From: Alphaproteobacteria bacterium
GTDB taxonomy: Bacteria > Pseudomonadota > Alphaproteobacteria > UBA8366 > GCA-2717185
Direction: 5' to 3'
Length of the DNA: 62,368 bases
NCBI GenBank assembly: GCA_040905865.1
Contig: JBBDQU010000004.1
Location: 1-62,368 of the forward strand
The translations under genes and the position numbers were made by a program. The stretch's first letter is position 1, and every line of letters starts with the position of its first letter. Under the pieces are notes generated by a model. It did no database searches. It saw nothing but the letters and a program-made list of their open reading frames with translations, and was not told the DNA's origin. Shown in pieces: positions 26,587-35,861 of the stretch.

Positions 26587-26634
26587 CCGCGACGGCAATT
26601 GCCGTCGCGGATATTTATAAGTCTTTATAAATAT
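26587..26634. promoter_or_regulatory. Two adjacent perfect palindromes in divergent region
   Basis: A 24-bp perfect palindrome (26587-26610, centre CGGCAATTGCCG) is directly followed by ATATTTATAA (26611-26620) and its complement TTATAAATAT (26625-26634), spacer GTCT. They lie between the divergent mlaA and ArsR-methyltransferase genes. The first could be a transcript-end hairpin, the second an operator. Apart from these and the dyad at 26817-26844, the 370-base region shows no gene. Confidence 0.55.
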
Positions 26635-26816
26635 TACCTTTTTTCGATTTCTCCGACAACCTTGCCCAGGCAATGCACAGTGCTGACAGTCACCTGAATG
26701 ACGTAACACAAGTCAAGCAATATGGCCATATGGCTTCCCGCGGGACAGTGTGCATGATCACATCACTGTTGCAAATATATCTCTCACTTGAAAGCGCGAC
26801 TTACATTTTCCTTGCG

Positions 26817-26844
26817 ATACATAACGATATGTTTATATATGTAT
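26817..26844 (+). promoter_or_regulatory. AT-rich dyad, candidate ArsR-type operator
   Basis: Arms ATACATA (26817-26823) and TATGTAT (26838-26844) form a dyad, with a nested ACATA/TATGT pair at 26819-26832. It is centred about 50 bases upstream of the ArsR-methyltransferase start. ArsR/SmtB proteins commonly bind such ATA-rich dyads overlapping their own promoter. Confidence 0.5.
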
Positions 26845-26880
26845 TGGTGCAAGATACTCAAACAGACCGACGGTCGGCAG

Positions 26881-27903
26881 ATGGACGCGCTATTGCAGGG
26901 AATGAGGGCGGTTGCGGAGCCGACGCGGTTGCGGGTTCTGGCGCTGTGCGCGCATGCGGAATTGACGGTGACCGAATTGACGCAGATTCTGGGGCAAAGT
27001 CAGCCGAGGGTTTCCAGGCATCTGAAGCTCCTGGTCGACGCTGGATTGCTGGACAGGTTCCGGGAAGGAACCTGGGCCTTTTATCGCCTGGCCGAACAAA
27101 GCATTTGTGCGGCGCTGGGCCGGCAGATTGTGGATCTTATCCCGCAGGATGACCACGTTCTGGCACTTGATCTCGAACGGCTCAATGCGATCAAGCAGAA
27201 CCGCGCCGAACAGGCCGCCGCCTATTTCCGGATGAGCGCACCGAAGTGGGACGAGATCCGCAAATTCCATATTGGTGATTCGGAAATCGAACAGGCCATC
27301 CAGAAGCTGATGCCGCCCGCCGAAATCGGCGAGTTGCTCGATATCGGCACGGGCACCGGCCGCATGCTGGAGTTGTATGGTAAATCGGCTAAACGGGCGG
27401 TCGGAATAGACATGTCCCGGGAAATGCTGGCCGTGGCGCGCGCCAACCTGGAGCGGGCGGGACTGCGAAACTGTCAGGTCAGGCTTGGCGACATGTATCA
27501 GCTGCCCGTACCCAGCGGGTCATTCGATTCGGTCATGATCCATCAGGTGCTGCACTATGCCGACGCACCAGGCGACGCCATTCTGGAGGCGGCCCGGGTG
27601 CTTCGGCCGGGCGGGCGGTTGATCGTCATCGATTTTGCGCCGCATCGCGAGGAGTCGCTGCGGGTGGACCACGCGCACCGGCGGCTCGGGTTTACGGATA
27701 CGGAGATTGCCAACTGGCTGAAACGGGCGGGGCTGGTCGCTGCTGCGCCGACACGTTTACATGGCGATCCGTTAACAATATGCCTGTGGTGCGCAAGGCG
27801 TCCTGCCGTGAAAACGGCACCGGCGCATTGGCGCAGCGATGCCGACGAACGGCTTTCGCCAGACAACAAGAACAGAAGCAGACCGCAAAGAGAGGTGTCG
27901 TGA
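26881..27903 (+). CDS. ArsR-family regulator fused to SAM methyltransferase domain
   Basis: 340 residues from ATG at 26881. Residues 1-90 form an ArsR winged helix (PTRLRVLALCAHAELTVTEL, LGQSQPRVSRHLKLLVDAGL); no metal-binding Cys pair of the CxC type is present. Residues 115-330 are a class I methyltransferase domain with LLDIGTGTGRMLELYG (152-167) and VLRPGGRLIVIDFAPH. It overlaps metF by 4 bases and metH follows, so it probably senses SAM or S-adenosylhomocysteine through the methyltransferase fold and controls methionine synthesis. This role is inferred from context and from known SAH-responsive ArsR regulators. Confidence 0.88.
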   Translation: MDALLQGMRAVAEPTRLRVLALCAHAELTVTELTQILGQSQPRVSRHLKLLVDAGLLDRFREGTWAFYRLAEQSICAALGRQIVDLIPQDDHVLALDLERLNAIKQNRAEQAAAYFRMSAPKWDEIRKFHIGDSEIEQAIQKLMPPAEIGELLDIGTGTGRMLELYGKSAKRAVGIDMSREMLAVARANLERAGLRNCQVRLGDMYQLPVPSGSFDSVMIHQVLHYADAPGDAILEAARVLRPGGRLIVIDFAPHREESLRVDHAHRRLGFTDTEIANWLKRAGLVAAAPTRLHGDPLTICLWCARRPAVKTAPAHWRSDADERLSPDNKNRSRPQREVS

Positions 27904-28763
27904 GCAACATTCCATCCGTGAGTTTCGAATTTTTCCCGCCGCATAACGATGACGGCGAGAAGCGGCTATGGGACGTTACGGCGCGGCTGGAGCCACTTGC
28001 CCCCGCGTTCGTGTCCGTCACCTATGGCGCGGGAGGATCGACGCGGGTTCGAACGGACCGGGTCGTTCGAAGGATCCAGTCGGAGACGGGTATCGATGTC
28101 GCGGCGCATCTCACCTGCGTCGGCGCCAGCAAGGCGGACATCGATGAAATCGCCACCGGCTGGTGGGAGGCCGGAATTAGAAAGATCGTGGCGCTGCGCG
28201 GCGACATGCCGCCCGGCGCCGGCGCCTACAACCCCCATCCGGAAGGTTACCGGAACGCCGAAGACCTGGTCGGCGGCCTGAAACGCATCGCGGATTTCGA
28301 AATTTCCGTTGCGGCCTATCCGGAATCGCATCCGGACTCGCTTTCGCCGGAAGCCGACATCGACAATCTCAAGCGCAAGATCGACGCCGGGGCGACCCGG
28401 GCCATTACCCAGTATTTCTTCGACACGGACCTGTTTCTGCGGTTCCGGGACCGTGCCGTTGCGGCGGGGATCACGGTCCCCGTTACGCCGGGTATTTTGC
28501 CGGTGACAAATTTTGCCAAGGTCGTCGAATTCAGCGCCCGATGCGGCGCGACGGTCCCTGGATGGATGGCGGATCTGTTCGAAGGTCTGGACGACGATCC
28601 GGAAACCCGGAAGTTCGTCGCTGTATCTGTCGCCGACGACCAGTGCCAGCGTCTGCAATCCGAGGGAATCGATAACTTTCACTTCTACACACTGAACCGG
28701 GCGGATCTGAGCTACGCCATCTGCTGGCGTCTTGGGCTACGCCCCGGCAAAATAAAGGCCTGA
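27900..28763 (+). CDS. metF: Methylenetetrahydrofolate reductase
   Basis: 287 residues from GTG at 27900, preceded by AGAGAGG and overlapping the upstream stop (GTGA). MetF features: VSFEFFPPHNDDGEKRLWD, FVSVTYGAGGSTR, AHLTCVGASKADID, IVALRGDMP, AYPESHPDS and TQYFFDTDLFLRF. It reduces methylenetetrahydrofolate to methyltetrahydrofolate, the methyl donor for MetH encoded 3 bases downstream. Confidence 0.95.
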   Translation: MSNIPSVSFEFFPPHNDDGEKRLWDVTARLEPLAPAFVSVTYGAGGSTRVRTDRVVRRIQSETGIDVAAHLTCVGASKADIDEIATGWWEAGIRKIVALRGDMPPGAGAYNPHPEGYRNAEDLVGGLKRIADFEISVAAYPESHPDSLSPEADIDNLKRKIDAGATRAITQYFFDTDLFLRFRDRAVAAGITVPVTPGILPVTNFAKVVEFSARCGATVPGWMADLFEGLDDDPETRKFVAVSVADDQCQRLQSEGIDNFHFYTLNRADLSYAICWRLGLRPGKIKA

Positions 28764-28766
28764 ATA

Positions 28767-31700
28767 TTGACTGACTTACTGACGGCGTTACGCGAACGGG
28801 TCCTGCTCTGCGACGGCGGCATGGGAAGCCATGCCCAGGCGGCGGATCTTGATACCGACCGGGACTATCGCGGCGCGGAAAACTGCACGGAAATTCTGAA
28901 TCTCTCAAGACCGGATTTCGTCATCGGCGTCCACCAGACATATCTCACGGCCGGTTCCGATATCATCCAGACCAACAGTTTCGGCGGTTCCCCGATCACC
29001 CTCTCGGAATTCGACTTGGCCGACAAGGCGCCGGAAATAAACCGCATCACCGGCGAACTGGCGCGGGAGGCCATCGCCGCCATGCCCGACGACGGAAGGC
29101 AGCGGTTTGTGCTCGGTTCGATCGGCCCGGGAACCCGGCTGCCCAGCCTGGGGCATATCGATTACGACAGCCTCGAAGCCGCTATATACATACAGGCGGG
29201 GGGGCTGATCGAGGGCAGGGTCGACGGGTTCCTGATCGAGACCTGTCAGGATCCGCTGCAGATAAAGGCGGCGGTGAATGGTGTCCGGCGCGCAAAACGC
29301 GACGCCGGCGCAACCATACCGGTTTTCGTCCAGGTGACGGTCGAAACCACCGGCACGCTGCTGGTCGGCACGGATATCGCCGCCGCCGCCACGATAATTC
29401 ATTCGCTCGACGTCGATCTGCTCGGTCTGAACTGCGCGACCGGGCCGCAGGAAATGTCGGAACATGTCAAATGGCTCGGTGAGAACTGGCCCAAGCTGAT
29501 TTCCGTGCAGCCCAATGCGGGACTGCCGGAACTTCTGGACGGCGCGCCGCATTATCCGCTCGGCGCGACCGAAATGGCCGACTGGCTGACGCGTTTCGTC
29601 GGCGAGGATGGCGTCAACCTGATCGGCGGCTGCTGCGGCACCGACGCCTCGCATATCGCCGCGCTTGATGCGATGCTGCGCGGGATCGCGGAGGATGGAT
29701 ACAGGCCCCGCCCCGTCGACCGTTCGCCGGTCTGGGTTCCCTCGGTTGCGTCGCTGTACGGCGCAATGGCCTACCGGCAGGAAAACGCCGTTTTTTCCAT
29801 CGGCGAACGCTGCAATGCCAATGGCAGCCGGAAATTCCGCGAGCTCCAGGAAGCGCAGAACTGGGATGCCTGTGTCGAAATGGGACGCGATCAGGTACGC
29901 GAGGGCAGCCACGCCATCGATGTCTGCACGGCGTTTGTCGGCCGGGACGAAGTCCGGGAAATGAACGCGGTCGTCACCAGCATGCGCGGCTCGATCGATG
30001 CGCCGCTGGTGATCGATTCGACGGAACTGCCGGTCCTGGAATCCGCGTTGCGGCTGTATGGCGGCAAGCCGATCATCAATTCCATCAACTTCGAGGATGG
30101 CGAGGAACCGGCGGCAAAACGGCTGGAACTGGCGCGGCAGTTCGGCGCCGGCATCATCGCCCTGACCATCGATGAAGACGGCATGGCGAAAACGGCAGAC
30201 GAAAAACTGCGCATCGCGAAGCGCCTGTATGACTTTGCCGTCAACAAACACGGGTTGCCGCCATCGGACCTGCTGTTCGACCCGCTGACCTTTACCATCT
30301 GTACGGGCAACGAGGACGACCGCCTGCTGGGCGTGAACACCCTGGACGCGATCGAGATGATCGCCCGGGAGATGCCGGAATGCCAGATTATTCTGGGGCT
30401 TTCCAATATCTCCTTCGGCATCAATGCAGCCGCGCGGCACGTCCTGAATTCGGTGTTCCTCGACCATGCGGTCAAGCGCGGCATGACCGGCGCGATCCTG
30501 CATGTGAGCAAGATCATGCCGCTGCATGCCATTCCCGAACGGGAGGCCGCGGTTGCCGAGGACCTGATCTTCGATCGGCGGCGCGAGGGCTACGATCCGC
30601 TCGGCGAATTCCTCGGCCTGTTCGAGGGCAGGACAGCGGCGGAAGTCGTGAAAAAATCGCGCCCCGAGAAAGTCGAGGAGCGCCTGACGCTTCGGATTGT
30701 CGATGGCGACCGGCAGGGCCTGGAAGCGGACCTCGAGGAAGCGATGACGACACATGAACCGCTGCATATCGTAAACACCTTCCTGCTGGACGGCATGAAG
30801 ACGGTCGGCGAACTGTTCGGCGCGGGCAAGATGCAGCTGCCGTTCGTCCTGAAATCGGCGGAAACAATGAAGGCGGCGGTTGCCTGCCTGGAACCGCATA
30901 TGGAGCGGGTGGAAGGCCAGAAGAAGGGCACGATCGTCCTGGCGACGGTTAAGGGCGATGTGCACGATATCGGCAAGAATCTGGTCGACATCATCCTCAC
31001 CAATAATGGCTATGAAGTCGTGAATCTGGGCATCAAGCAGCCGATAGCGAACATCATGACGGCCGTTGAGGAACACCATGCCAATGCGGTCGGCCTGTCG
31101 GGGCTGCTGGTCAAATCCACTGTTGTCATGCGCGAGAATCTGGAGGAGATGAGCCGTGCCGGAATCGGAGTTCCCGTCATCCTGGGCGGAGCGGCCCTGA
31201 CGCGCGCCTATGTCGAGGAGGATTGTGTCCGGGCTTACGAATGCGGCCAGGTCGCCTATGCGCGCGACGCCTTCGACGGCCTGCACCTGATGGACAAGGT
31301 CGTGAACGGCGCGTTCAGCAGTCATATTTCGTCGGTGGCGGAGAAACGCGCGACCCGTCCCACCAACACAAAGAAGGCGCTAGGCGGGGTGAAACGGCAA
31401 GCGGCGCCGGTAACGGATGAACAGATCCGTTTGCGGCGCGACATGGTGCCGGATTCGGAAATACCGGAGCCGCCGTTCTGGGGCCCGCGCATCCTTGCGC
31501 GCGTTCCTGTGCCGACGCTTATGCCGTTTCTGAACGAACGCATGCTGTACCAGTTCCAGTGGGGCTACCGGAAGGACGGACGCAGCCTCAGCGAATATAT
31601 GGCCTGGGCGAAAAAGGAATTGCGCCCCATTCTCAAACGCATGGTCGATGTGGCGATTCAGCAGGACATTCTGGTGCCGCAGGCCGCCTATGGTTACTGG

Positions 31701-32258
31701 AAAGCCGCCGGTGACCTGAATGATCTCGTCCTGTTCGACACCGACGGCGAGACCGAGGTCGCCCGCTTTACCCTGCCCCGGCAACCGGACGGCGACAATA
31801 AGTGCATCGCGGATTATGTACGCGATATTGCGCAGGGGCCGGAAAACCGGGATGTAGTCGGCCTCCAGGTTGTCACCATGGGGCAGCACGCCTCGGAAGT
31901 GGCGCGGGACTGGTTCGGCGAAGACCGATACCAGGATTACCTGTATCTGCACGGGATCGGCGTGGAAATGGCCGAAGCGATGGCGGAATACACCCATAAG
32001 CGCATCCGCGCCGAACTGGGTTATTCCGGCGAGGAAGCCCGCGAAATCGAACGGATGCTGCAACAGGAATATCGCGGCAGCCGGTATTCCTTCGGGTATC
32101 CGGCCTGTCCGAATGTGGAGGACCAGAGCATGATCCTGTCGTTGCTCGGCGCGGAGCGAATCGGTATAGAACTGTCGGACGAATATCAGCTTCATCCCGA
32201 ACAATCGACCAGCGCGATTGTCATTCTGCATCCGGACGCGAAATATTTTTCCGTGTAA
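28767..32258 (+). CDS. metH: Cobalamin-dependent methionine synthase
   Basis: 1163 residues starting at TTG (28767). Module 1 binds homocysteine through zinc: Cys223 (LNCATGP), Cys289 and Cys290 (GGCCGT). Module 2, about 340-620, is the pterin-binding domain (SIGERCNANGS). Module 3 is the cap and B12 domain with His733 in DVHDIGKN as lower ligand. Module 4 is the SAM-dependent reactivation domain, with the RGSRYSFGYPACPN motif near the C-terminus. All four modules are in one chain, which is not always so in alphaproteobacteria. It methylates homocysteine using the MetF product. Confidence 0.96.
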   Translation: MTDLLTALRERVLLCDGGMGSHAQAADLDTDRDYRGAENCTEILNLSRPDFVIGVHQTYLTAGSDIIQTNSFGGSPITLSEFDLADKAPEINRITGELAREAIAAMPDDGRQRFVLGSIGPGTRLPSLGHIDYDSLEAAIYIQAGGLIEGRVDGFLIETCQDPLQIKAAVNGVRRAKRDAGATIPVFVQVTVETTGTLLVGTDIAAAATIIHSLDVDLLGLNCATGPQEMSEHVKWLGENWPKLISVQPNAGLPELLDGAPHYPLGATEMADWLTRFVGEDGVNLIGGCCGTDASHIAALDAMLRGIAEDGYRPRPVDRSPVWVPSVASLYGAMAYRQENAVFSIGERCNANGSRKFRELQEAQNWDACVEMGRDQVREGSHAIDVCTAFVGRDEVREMNAVVTSMRGSIDAPLVIDSTELPVLESALRLYGGKPIINSINFEDGEEPAAKRLELARQFGAGIIALTIDEDGMAKTADEKLRIAKRLYDFAVNKHGLPPSDLLFDPLTFTICTGNEDDRLLGVNTLDAIEMIAREMPECQIILGLSNISFGINAAARHVLNSVFLDHAVKRGMTGAILHVSKIMPLHAIPEREAAVAEDLIFDRRREGYDPLGEFLGLFEGRTAAEVVKKSRPEKVEERLTLRIVDGDRQGLEADLEEAMTTHEPLHIVNTFLLDGMKTVGELFGAGKMQLPFVLKSAETMKAAVACLEPHMERVEGQKKGTIVLATVKGDVHDIGKNLVDIILTNNGYEVVNLGIKQPIANIMTAVEEHHANAVGLSGLLVKSTVVMRENLEEMSRAGIGVPVILGGAALTRAYVEEDCVRAYECGQVAYARDAFDGLHLMDKVVNGAFSSHISSVAEKRATRPTNTKKALGGVKRQAAPVTDEQIRLRRDMVPDSEIPEPPFWGPRILARVPVPTLMPFLNERMLYQFQWGYRKDGRSLSEYMAWAKKELRPILKRMVDVAIQQDILVPQAAYGYWKAAGDLNDLVLFDTDGETEVARFTLPRQPDGDNKCIADYVRDIAQGPENRDVVGLQVVTMGQHASEVARDWFGEDRYQDYLYLHGIGVEMAEAMAEYTHKRIRAELGYSGEEAREIERMLQQEYRGSRYSFGYPACPNVEDQSMILSLLGAERIGIELSDEYQLHPEQSTSAIVILHPDAKYFSV

Positions 32259-32315
32259 CCCAGTGAAGATGCTCTGTTTTTTGTAGATCGGTGAATCCTG
32301 AACGGGACCGGCGAC

Positions 32316-32810
32316 ATGGACAACGAAGAAGCGCTGTTGCATCTGTATACCGATGTCGTCCGTCCCGAATGGATCGACTATAACGGGCATATGAATGTGG
32401 CGTATTACGTGCTCGCCTTCGACCATGCGACTGACGCGTTTTTCGACCATATCGGTCTCGACCATGCTTATAAAGCGGCGAACAACAGCACGACATTCAT
32501 CGTCGACATGAATGTTTCCTACCTCTGCGAGGTGCTGGAAGGCGACCCGTTGCGCTTTGTCACGCGCATTCTCGATTATGACGAAAAGCGGCTGCATTTC
32601 TTTCACGAAATGTTTCATGCCGAAAAGGGGTATCTCGCAGCGACCAATGAAATAATGGCTGTCCATATCAGCCTCGGGAACCGCCGCATGGCCCCCATGG
32701 GGGTCGGTCTGCAGCATCGGATCGCCGAAATAGGGAATCGGCACCGCCAACTCGAATTACCCGAAAAAGCCGGCAGAAAGATCGGAATTCGGCGAAAGAA
32801 GCTGATTTAA
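32316..32810 (+). CDS. 4HBT-fold acyl-CoA thioesterase family protein
   Basis: 164 residues. The hotdog thioesterase motif YTDVVRPEWIDYNGHMNVAYY carries the typical Asp of the 4-hydroxybenzoyl-CoA thioesterase family (D in WIDYNGHMN). It resembles small thioesterases found with carnitine and betaine catabolism, but those genes are absent here. It would release free acid from an acyl-CoA. It follows metH by 57 bases but is probably functionally independent. Confidence 0.85.
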   Translation: MDNEEALLHLYTDVVRPEWIDYNGHMNVAYYVLAFDHATDAFFDHIGLDHAYKAANNSTTFIVDMNVSYLCEVLEGDPLRFVTRILDYDEKRLHFFHEMFHAEKGYLAATNEIMAVHISLGNRRMAPMGVGLQHRIAEIGNRHRQLELPEKAGRKIGIRRKKLI

Positions 32811-32919
32811 GGTCGCGTCGGCTTAAGAAAAGCGATAATCACACAATATCCGTAACGTCTTGGTTACTTTTATTACCGCATAATTGCGGCGGCTGATTTT
32901 CAGGTTGTGGCGGTTTAGC

Positions 32920-33978
32920 ATGAAAAATGACGATGGTCTGGACCAGGCGGCTGAATATGCGGAATCCGCGATGCGGCTTATGTCCGAGCACAAGGTCGCA
33001 AAAACGCCGGAAAATTTCGAGATCTGGTATACGCATGCCAGCGGCCGGAACGACAGGCTCAGCAAGACCCTGGATATCCTTGTTTCGAACAACCAGCCCT
33101 TCACGCCGGAACAGAACCAGTCCCTGTACGATGAGTACCTGACGGAAAACAGCGCGGCGTCGGCCGTCGCAACTGCGGGAGAGGCCATTAAAAAATCGAT
33201 AGGAACGGTTCTCGGTTTCCTGAAGGAAGCGAGTAGCGGCGCCGATACCTACAGCGAATCCCTGGAAAACAACCTGGGCAACATGGCGCGCGCCGATGAT
33301 CTGGACGCCCTGCGTCGGGCCGTCGAATCGCTGGTTTCCGATACCAAGGATATGCAGGCGCAGAATGCATTGCTGAAAAGCCGTCTGGAAAAATCGTCAG
33401 GCGAAATTCGGACACTTCGCCAGAATCTCGAAAATTCGCAGAAGGATGCGATGACCGATGCCCTGACCGGCATTGCGAACCGCAAGTATTTCGACACTTG
33501 CCTGCGCCAGGAAGCCGCCGACGTGATGGAGTCCGGCGACAGCCTCTGCCTGATGCTGGGCGACATCGATCATTTCAAGAAATTCAACGACAATTACGGG
33601 CACCAGGTTGGGGACCAGGTCCTGAAGCTTGTCGGCATGATCCTGCGGCAGGCAACCGAGGATACCGACAATATCACGCCGGCGCGCTATGGCGGCGAGG
33701 AATTCGCCATCGTCATGCCGAGGGTCGACATTGACTGGGCGCAGAGCTTCGCCGAAAAAATCCGGACCACTGTTGCATCCAAACGGATACGGAAGAAAGC
33801 GACCGGCGAGGATTTCGGCAATATCACCATGTCGATGGGCGTGGCGGTCTTCAAGCCGGGCGAACCGCTGCCCGACCTGATCCAGCGCGCCGACCAGGGC
33901 CTGTATCACGCGAAGGCCACCGGCCGGAACCGCGTGGTCACCGAGCAGGAGCTGGAGCGCGCCGAGCTCGAGGGATAG
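32920..33978 (+). CDS. GGDEF-domain diguanylate cyclase
   Basis: 352 residues from ATG at 32920. The N-terminal 150 residues are soluble and helical with no recognised sensor domain; residues 145-178 look like a coiled coil. The GGDEF domain starts at DALTGIANRKYFD and has active-site GGEEF at 258-262, so it should make cyclic di-GMP. No RxxD inhibitory site is seen before GGEEF (the segment is EDTDNITPARY), so product inhibition may be absent. Seems monocistronic. Confidence 0.9.
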   Translation: MKNDDGLDQAAEYAESAMRLMSEHKVAKTPENFEIWYTHASGRNDRLSKTLDILVSNNQPFTPEQNQSLYDEYLTENSAASAVATAGEAIKKSIGTVLGFLKEASSGADTYSESLENNLGNMARADDLDALRRAVESLVSDTKDMQAQNALLKSRLEKSSGEIRTLRQNLENSQKDAMTDALTGIANRKYFDTCLRQEAADVMESGDSLCLMLGDIDHFKKFNDNYGHQVGDQVLKLVGMILRQATEDTDNITPARYGGEEFAIVMPRVDIDWAQSFAEKIRTTVASKRIRKKATGEDFGNITMSMGVAVFKPGEPLPDLIQRADQGLYHAKATGRNRVVTEQELERAELEG

Positions 33979-34072
33979 CGGTTGCCTCAACCGGCACGCA
34001 CGTTGCCGCCAGACCGAATCTTTGTATTAATGCACAAGCGATAGCGGCAAGCGCTATGTTCATGGCAAGATT

Positions 34073-35845
34073 TTGCATTTTCGACCCTTAGAAAAGCCCC
34101 TGCAGCGCCTTGGCCGGATGGTCAAGAACGAGCAGATCATTCTGACGATCCTGGCGGCCGTTGTGGGCCTCCTCGGCGGCGGGGCGGCTATTGTCTTCCG
34201 CGAAGCCATATCCCTGGTCCAGGAAATCGCGCTCGGTTTCGATTCCGATTCCGTTTTCACCCTGGCCGGCGAACTGCCCTTCTGGCGGATCCTGCTGGCG
34301 ACCACCGGCGGCGGGCTGGTCGTCGGGCTGCTGCTCCGGTATGCGATGCCGGGCCAGCGCGTGCACGCGGTTGCCGACGTCATCGAGGCCGCGACCCTGC
34401 GCAATGCGGAAATGAACCTGCGCGACGGTATCGTATCCGCCGTCATCAGCGCAATATCGCTTGGCGCCGGCGCCTCGGCAGGCCGCGAGGGGCCGGTGGT
34501 CCATCTGGGCGCGACCCTCAGCGCCTTTGTCGCCGACAGGCTGCATCTCGGCCGGGCGCTGGCGCGGACCCTGCTGGGCTGCGGCGTCGCAGCGGCCGTG
34601 GCGGCATCGTTCAACGCGCCGATCGCCGGCGTCTTCTTCGCGCTGGAGGTGGTCATCGGCCATTACGCGCTGAAAGCATTCGCGCCCATCGTTATCGCGT
34701 CGGTGACCGGCACGATTGTCAGCCGCATCTATTTCGGCGATTTCCCGGCCTTTCTCATCCGGGAATATCAGGTCGTCTCGTTTCTTGAATTCCCGGCCTT
34801 TGCGTTGCTGGGCGTGATCAGCGCGATCATGGCGATCATCTTCATGCATTCCGTCGCCTTCTCCCAGAATGTCGTGAAAAAGGCCAATATCCCGATCTGG
34901 CTGCGTCCGGCCTGCGGCGGGCTGCTGGTCGGGATCATCGCCCTGGCCTTCCCGCATGTCCTGGGCGTCGGCTATGAAGCGACCGACGCCGCGATACAGG
35001 AGCGCATGGGGCTGTGGCTGCTGATCGGCCTGCTGGTCGCCAAGACGGCGGCCACGGCGATTACCCTCGCATTCGGCTTCGGCGGCGGCGTGTTCTCGCC
35101 GTCGCTGTATCTGGGCGCGATGCTGGGCGGCGCCTTCGGCGTCATCGCAACGATGATGTTTCCCGAACTGTCATCCGGCAACGGCGCCTATACGATTGTC
35201 GGTATGGGCGCTGTCGCCGGCGCCGTGCTGGGGGCGCCCATCTCGACCATCCTGATGATTTTCGAACTGACCAACAACTACGCAATCACCATTGCCGTGA
35301 TGATCGCCACGGTAACCGCATCGCTGATCACCCGGCACGTCTTCAAGCATTCCTTTTTCAGCTGGCAGCTGGCGCTGCGCGGGCTGGACGTCAAGGGCGG
35401 CCGCGAACAGAACCTGCTGCGCTCGATCCGGATCGATACCGTAATGAAAAGTGAATATGAAACGGTCGACCCGACGGCCTCCATGAGCGAGGTCCGCCAA
35501 TCGCTGCTGGAATCCTATTACGGCGAAATCTTCGTGGTCGACGAAATGGGGATACTGGAGGGCACGATCACGCTGCACGATCTCGGCGATTCTGCCTTCG
35601 ACATGTCGAATGATTTCCGGCTGACCGCGCATGATGTCGCCCGGCGCCCCCCGCCGACGCTGATCCCCGATGACACGCTGGACCGGGCCATCGCGCTGAT
35701 GGATTCCGTCCATGAGGAACATATCGCCGTCGTGAACGACCGTTATGTCATGCGGGTCGTCGGCTTCGTCCATCAGCTGGACGTCATGTCCGCTTATAAC
35801 CGGGCGGTGCTGGAAAGCCGCGCGGAGGAACAGGGCGAGGTATAA
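34073..35845 (+). CDS. ClC-type chloride channel/antiporter with CBS domains
   Basis: Up to 590 residues from TTG at 34073; ATG at 34118 (MVKNEQIILT) is an equally good start. Selectivity-filter motifs are GAGASAGREGPVVHLGA (first helix pair) and FGFGGGVFSPSLYLGAMLGGAFG (second); GREGP carries the gating-Glu position. The C-terminal 150 residues hold a CBS pair (SIRIDTVMKSEYETVDP onward). It moves chloride across the inner membrane, either as channel or Cl-/H+ exchanger, with adenine-nucleotide control through CBS likely. Confidence 0.92.
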   Translation: MHFRPLEKPLQRLGRMVKNEQIILTILAAVVGLLGGGAAIVFREAISLVQEIALGFDSDSVFTLAGELPFWRILLATTGGGLVVGLLLRYAMPGQRVHAVADVIEAATLRNAEMNLRDGIVSAVISAISLGAGASAGREGPVVHLGATLSAFVADRLHLGRALARTLLGCGVAAAVAASFNAPIAGVFFALEVVIGHYALKAFAPIVIASVTGTIVSRIYFGDFPAFLIREYQVVSFLEFPAFALLGVISAIMAIIFMHSVAFSQNVVKKANIPIWLRPACGGLLVGIIALAFPHVLGVGYEATDAAIQERMGLWLLIGLLVAKTAATAITLAFGFGGGVFSPSLYLGAMLGGAFGVIATMMFPELSSGNGAYTIVGMGAVAGAVLGAPISTILMIFELTNNYAITIAVMIATVTASLITRHVFKHSFFSWQLALRGLDVKGGREQNLLRSIRIDTVMKSEYETVDPTASMSEVRQSLLESYYGEIFVVDEMGILEGTITLHDLGDSAFDMSNDFRLTAHDVARRPPPTLIPDDTLDRAIALMDSVHEEHIAVVNDRYVMRVVGFVHQLDVMSAYNRAVLESRAEEQGEV

Positions 35846-35861
35846 GCAAGCCCCGAGCCGG

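Noticed and set aside
28905-31325. Minus-strand open frame of 806 codons opposite metH
   Set aside because: Composition rich in Arg, Gln, Asp and His without domains; antisense shadow of metH.
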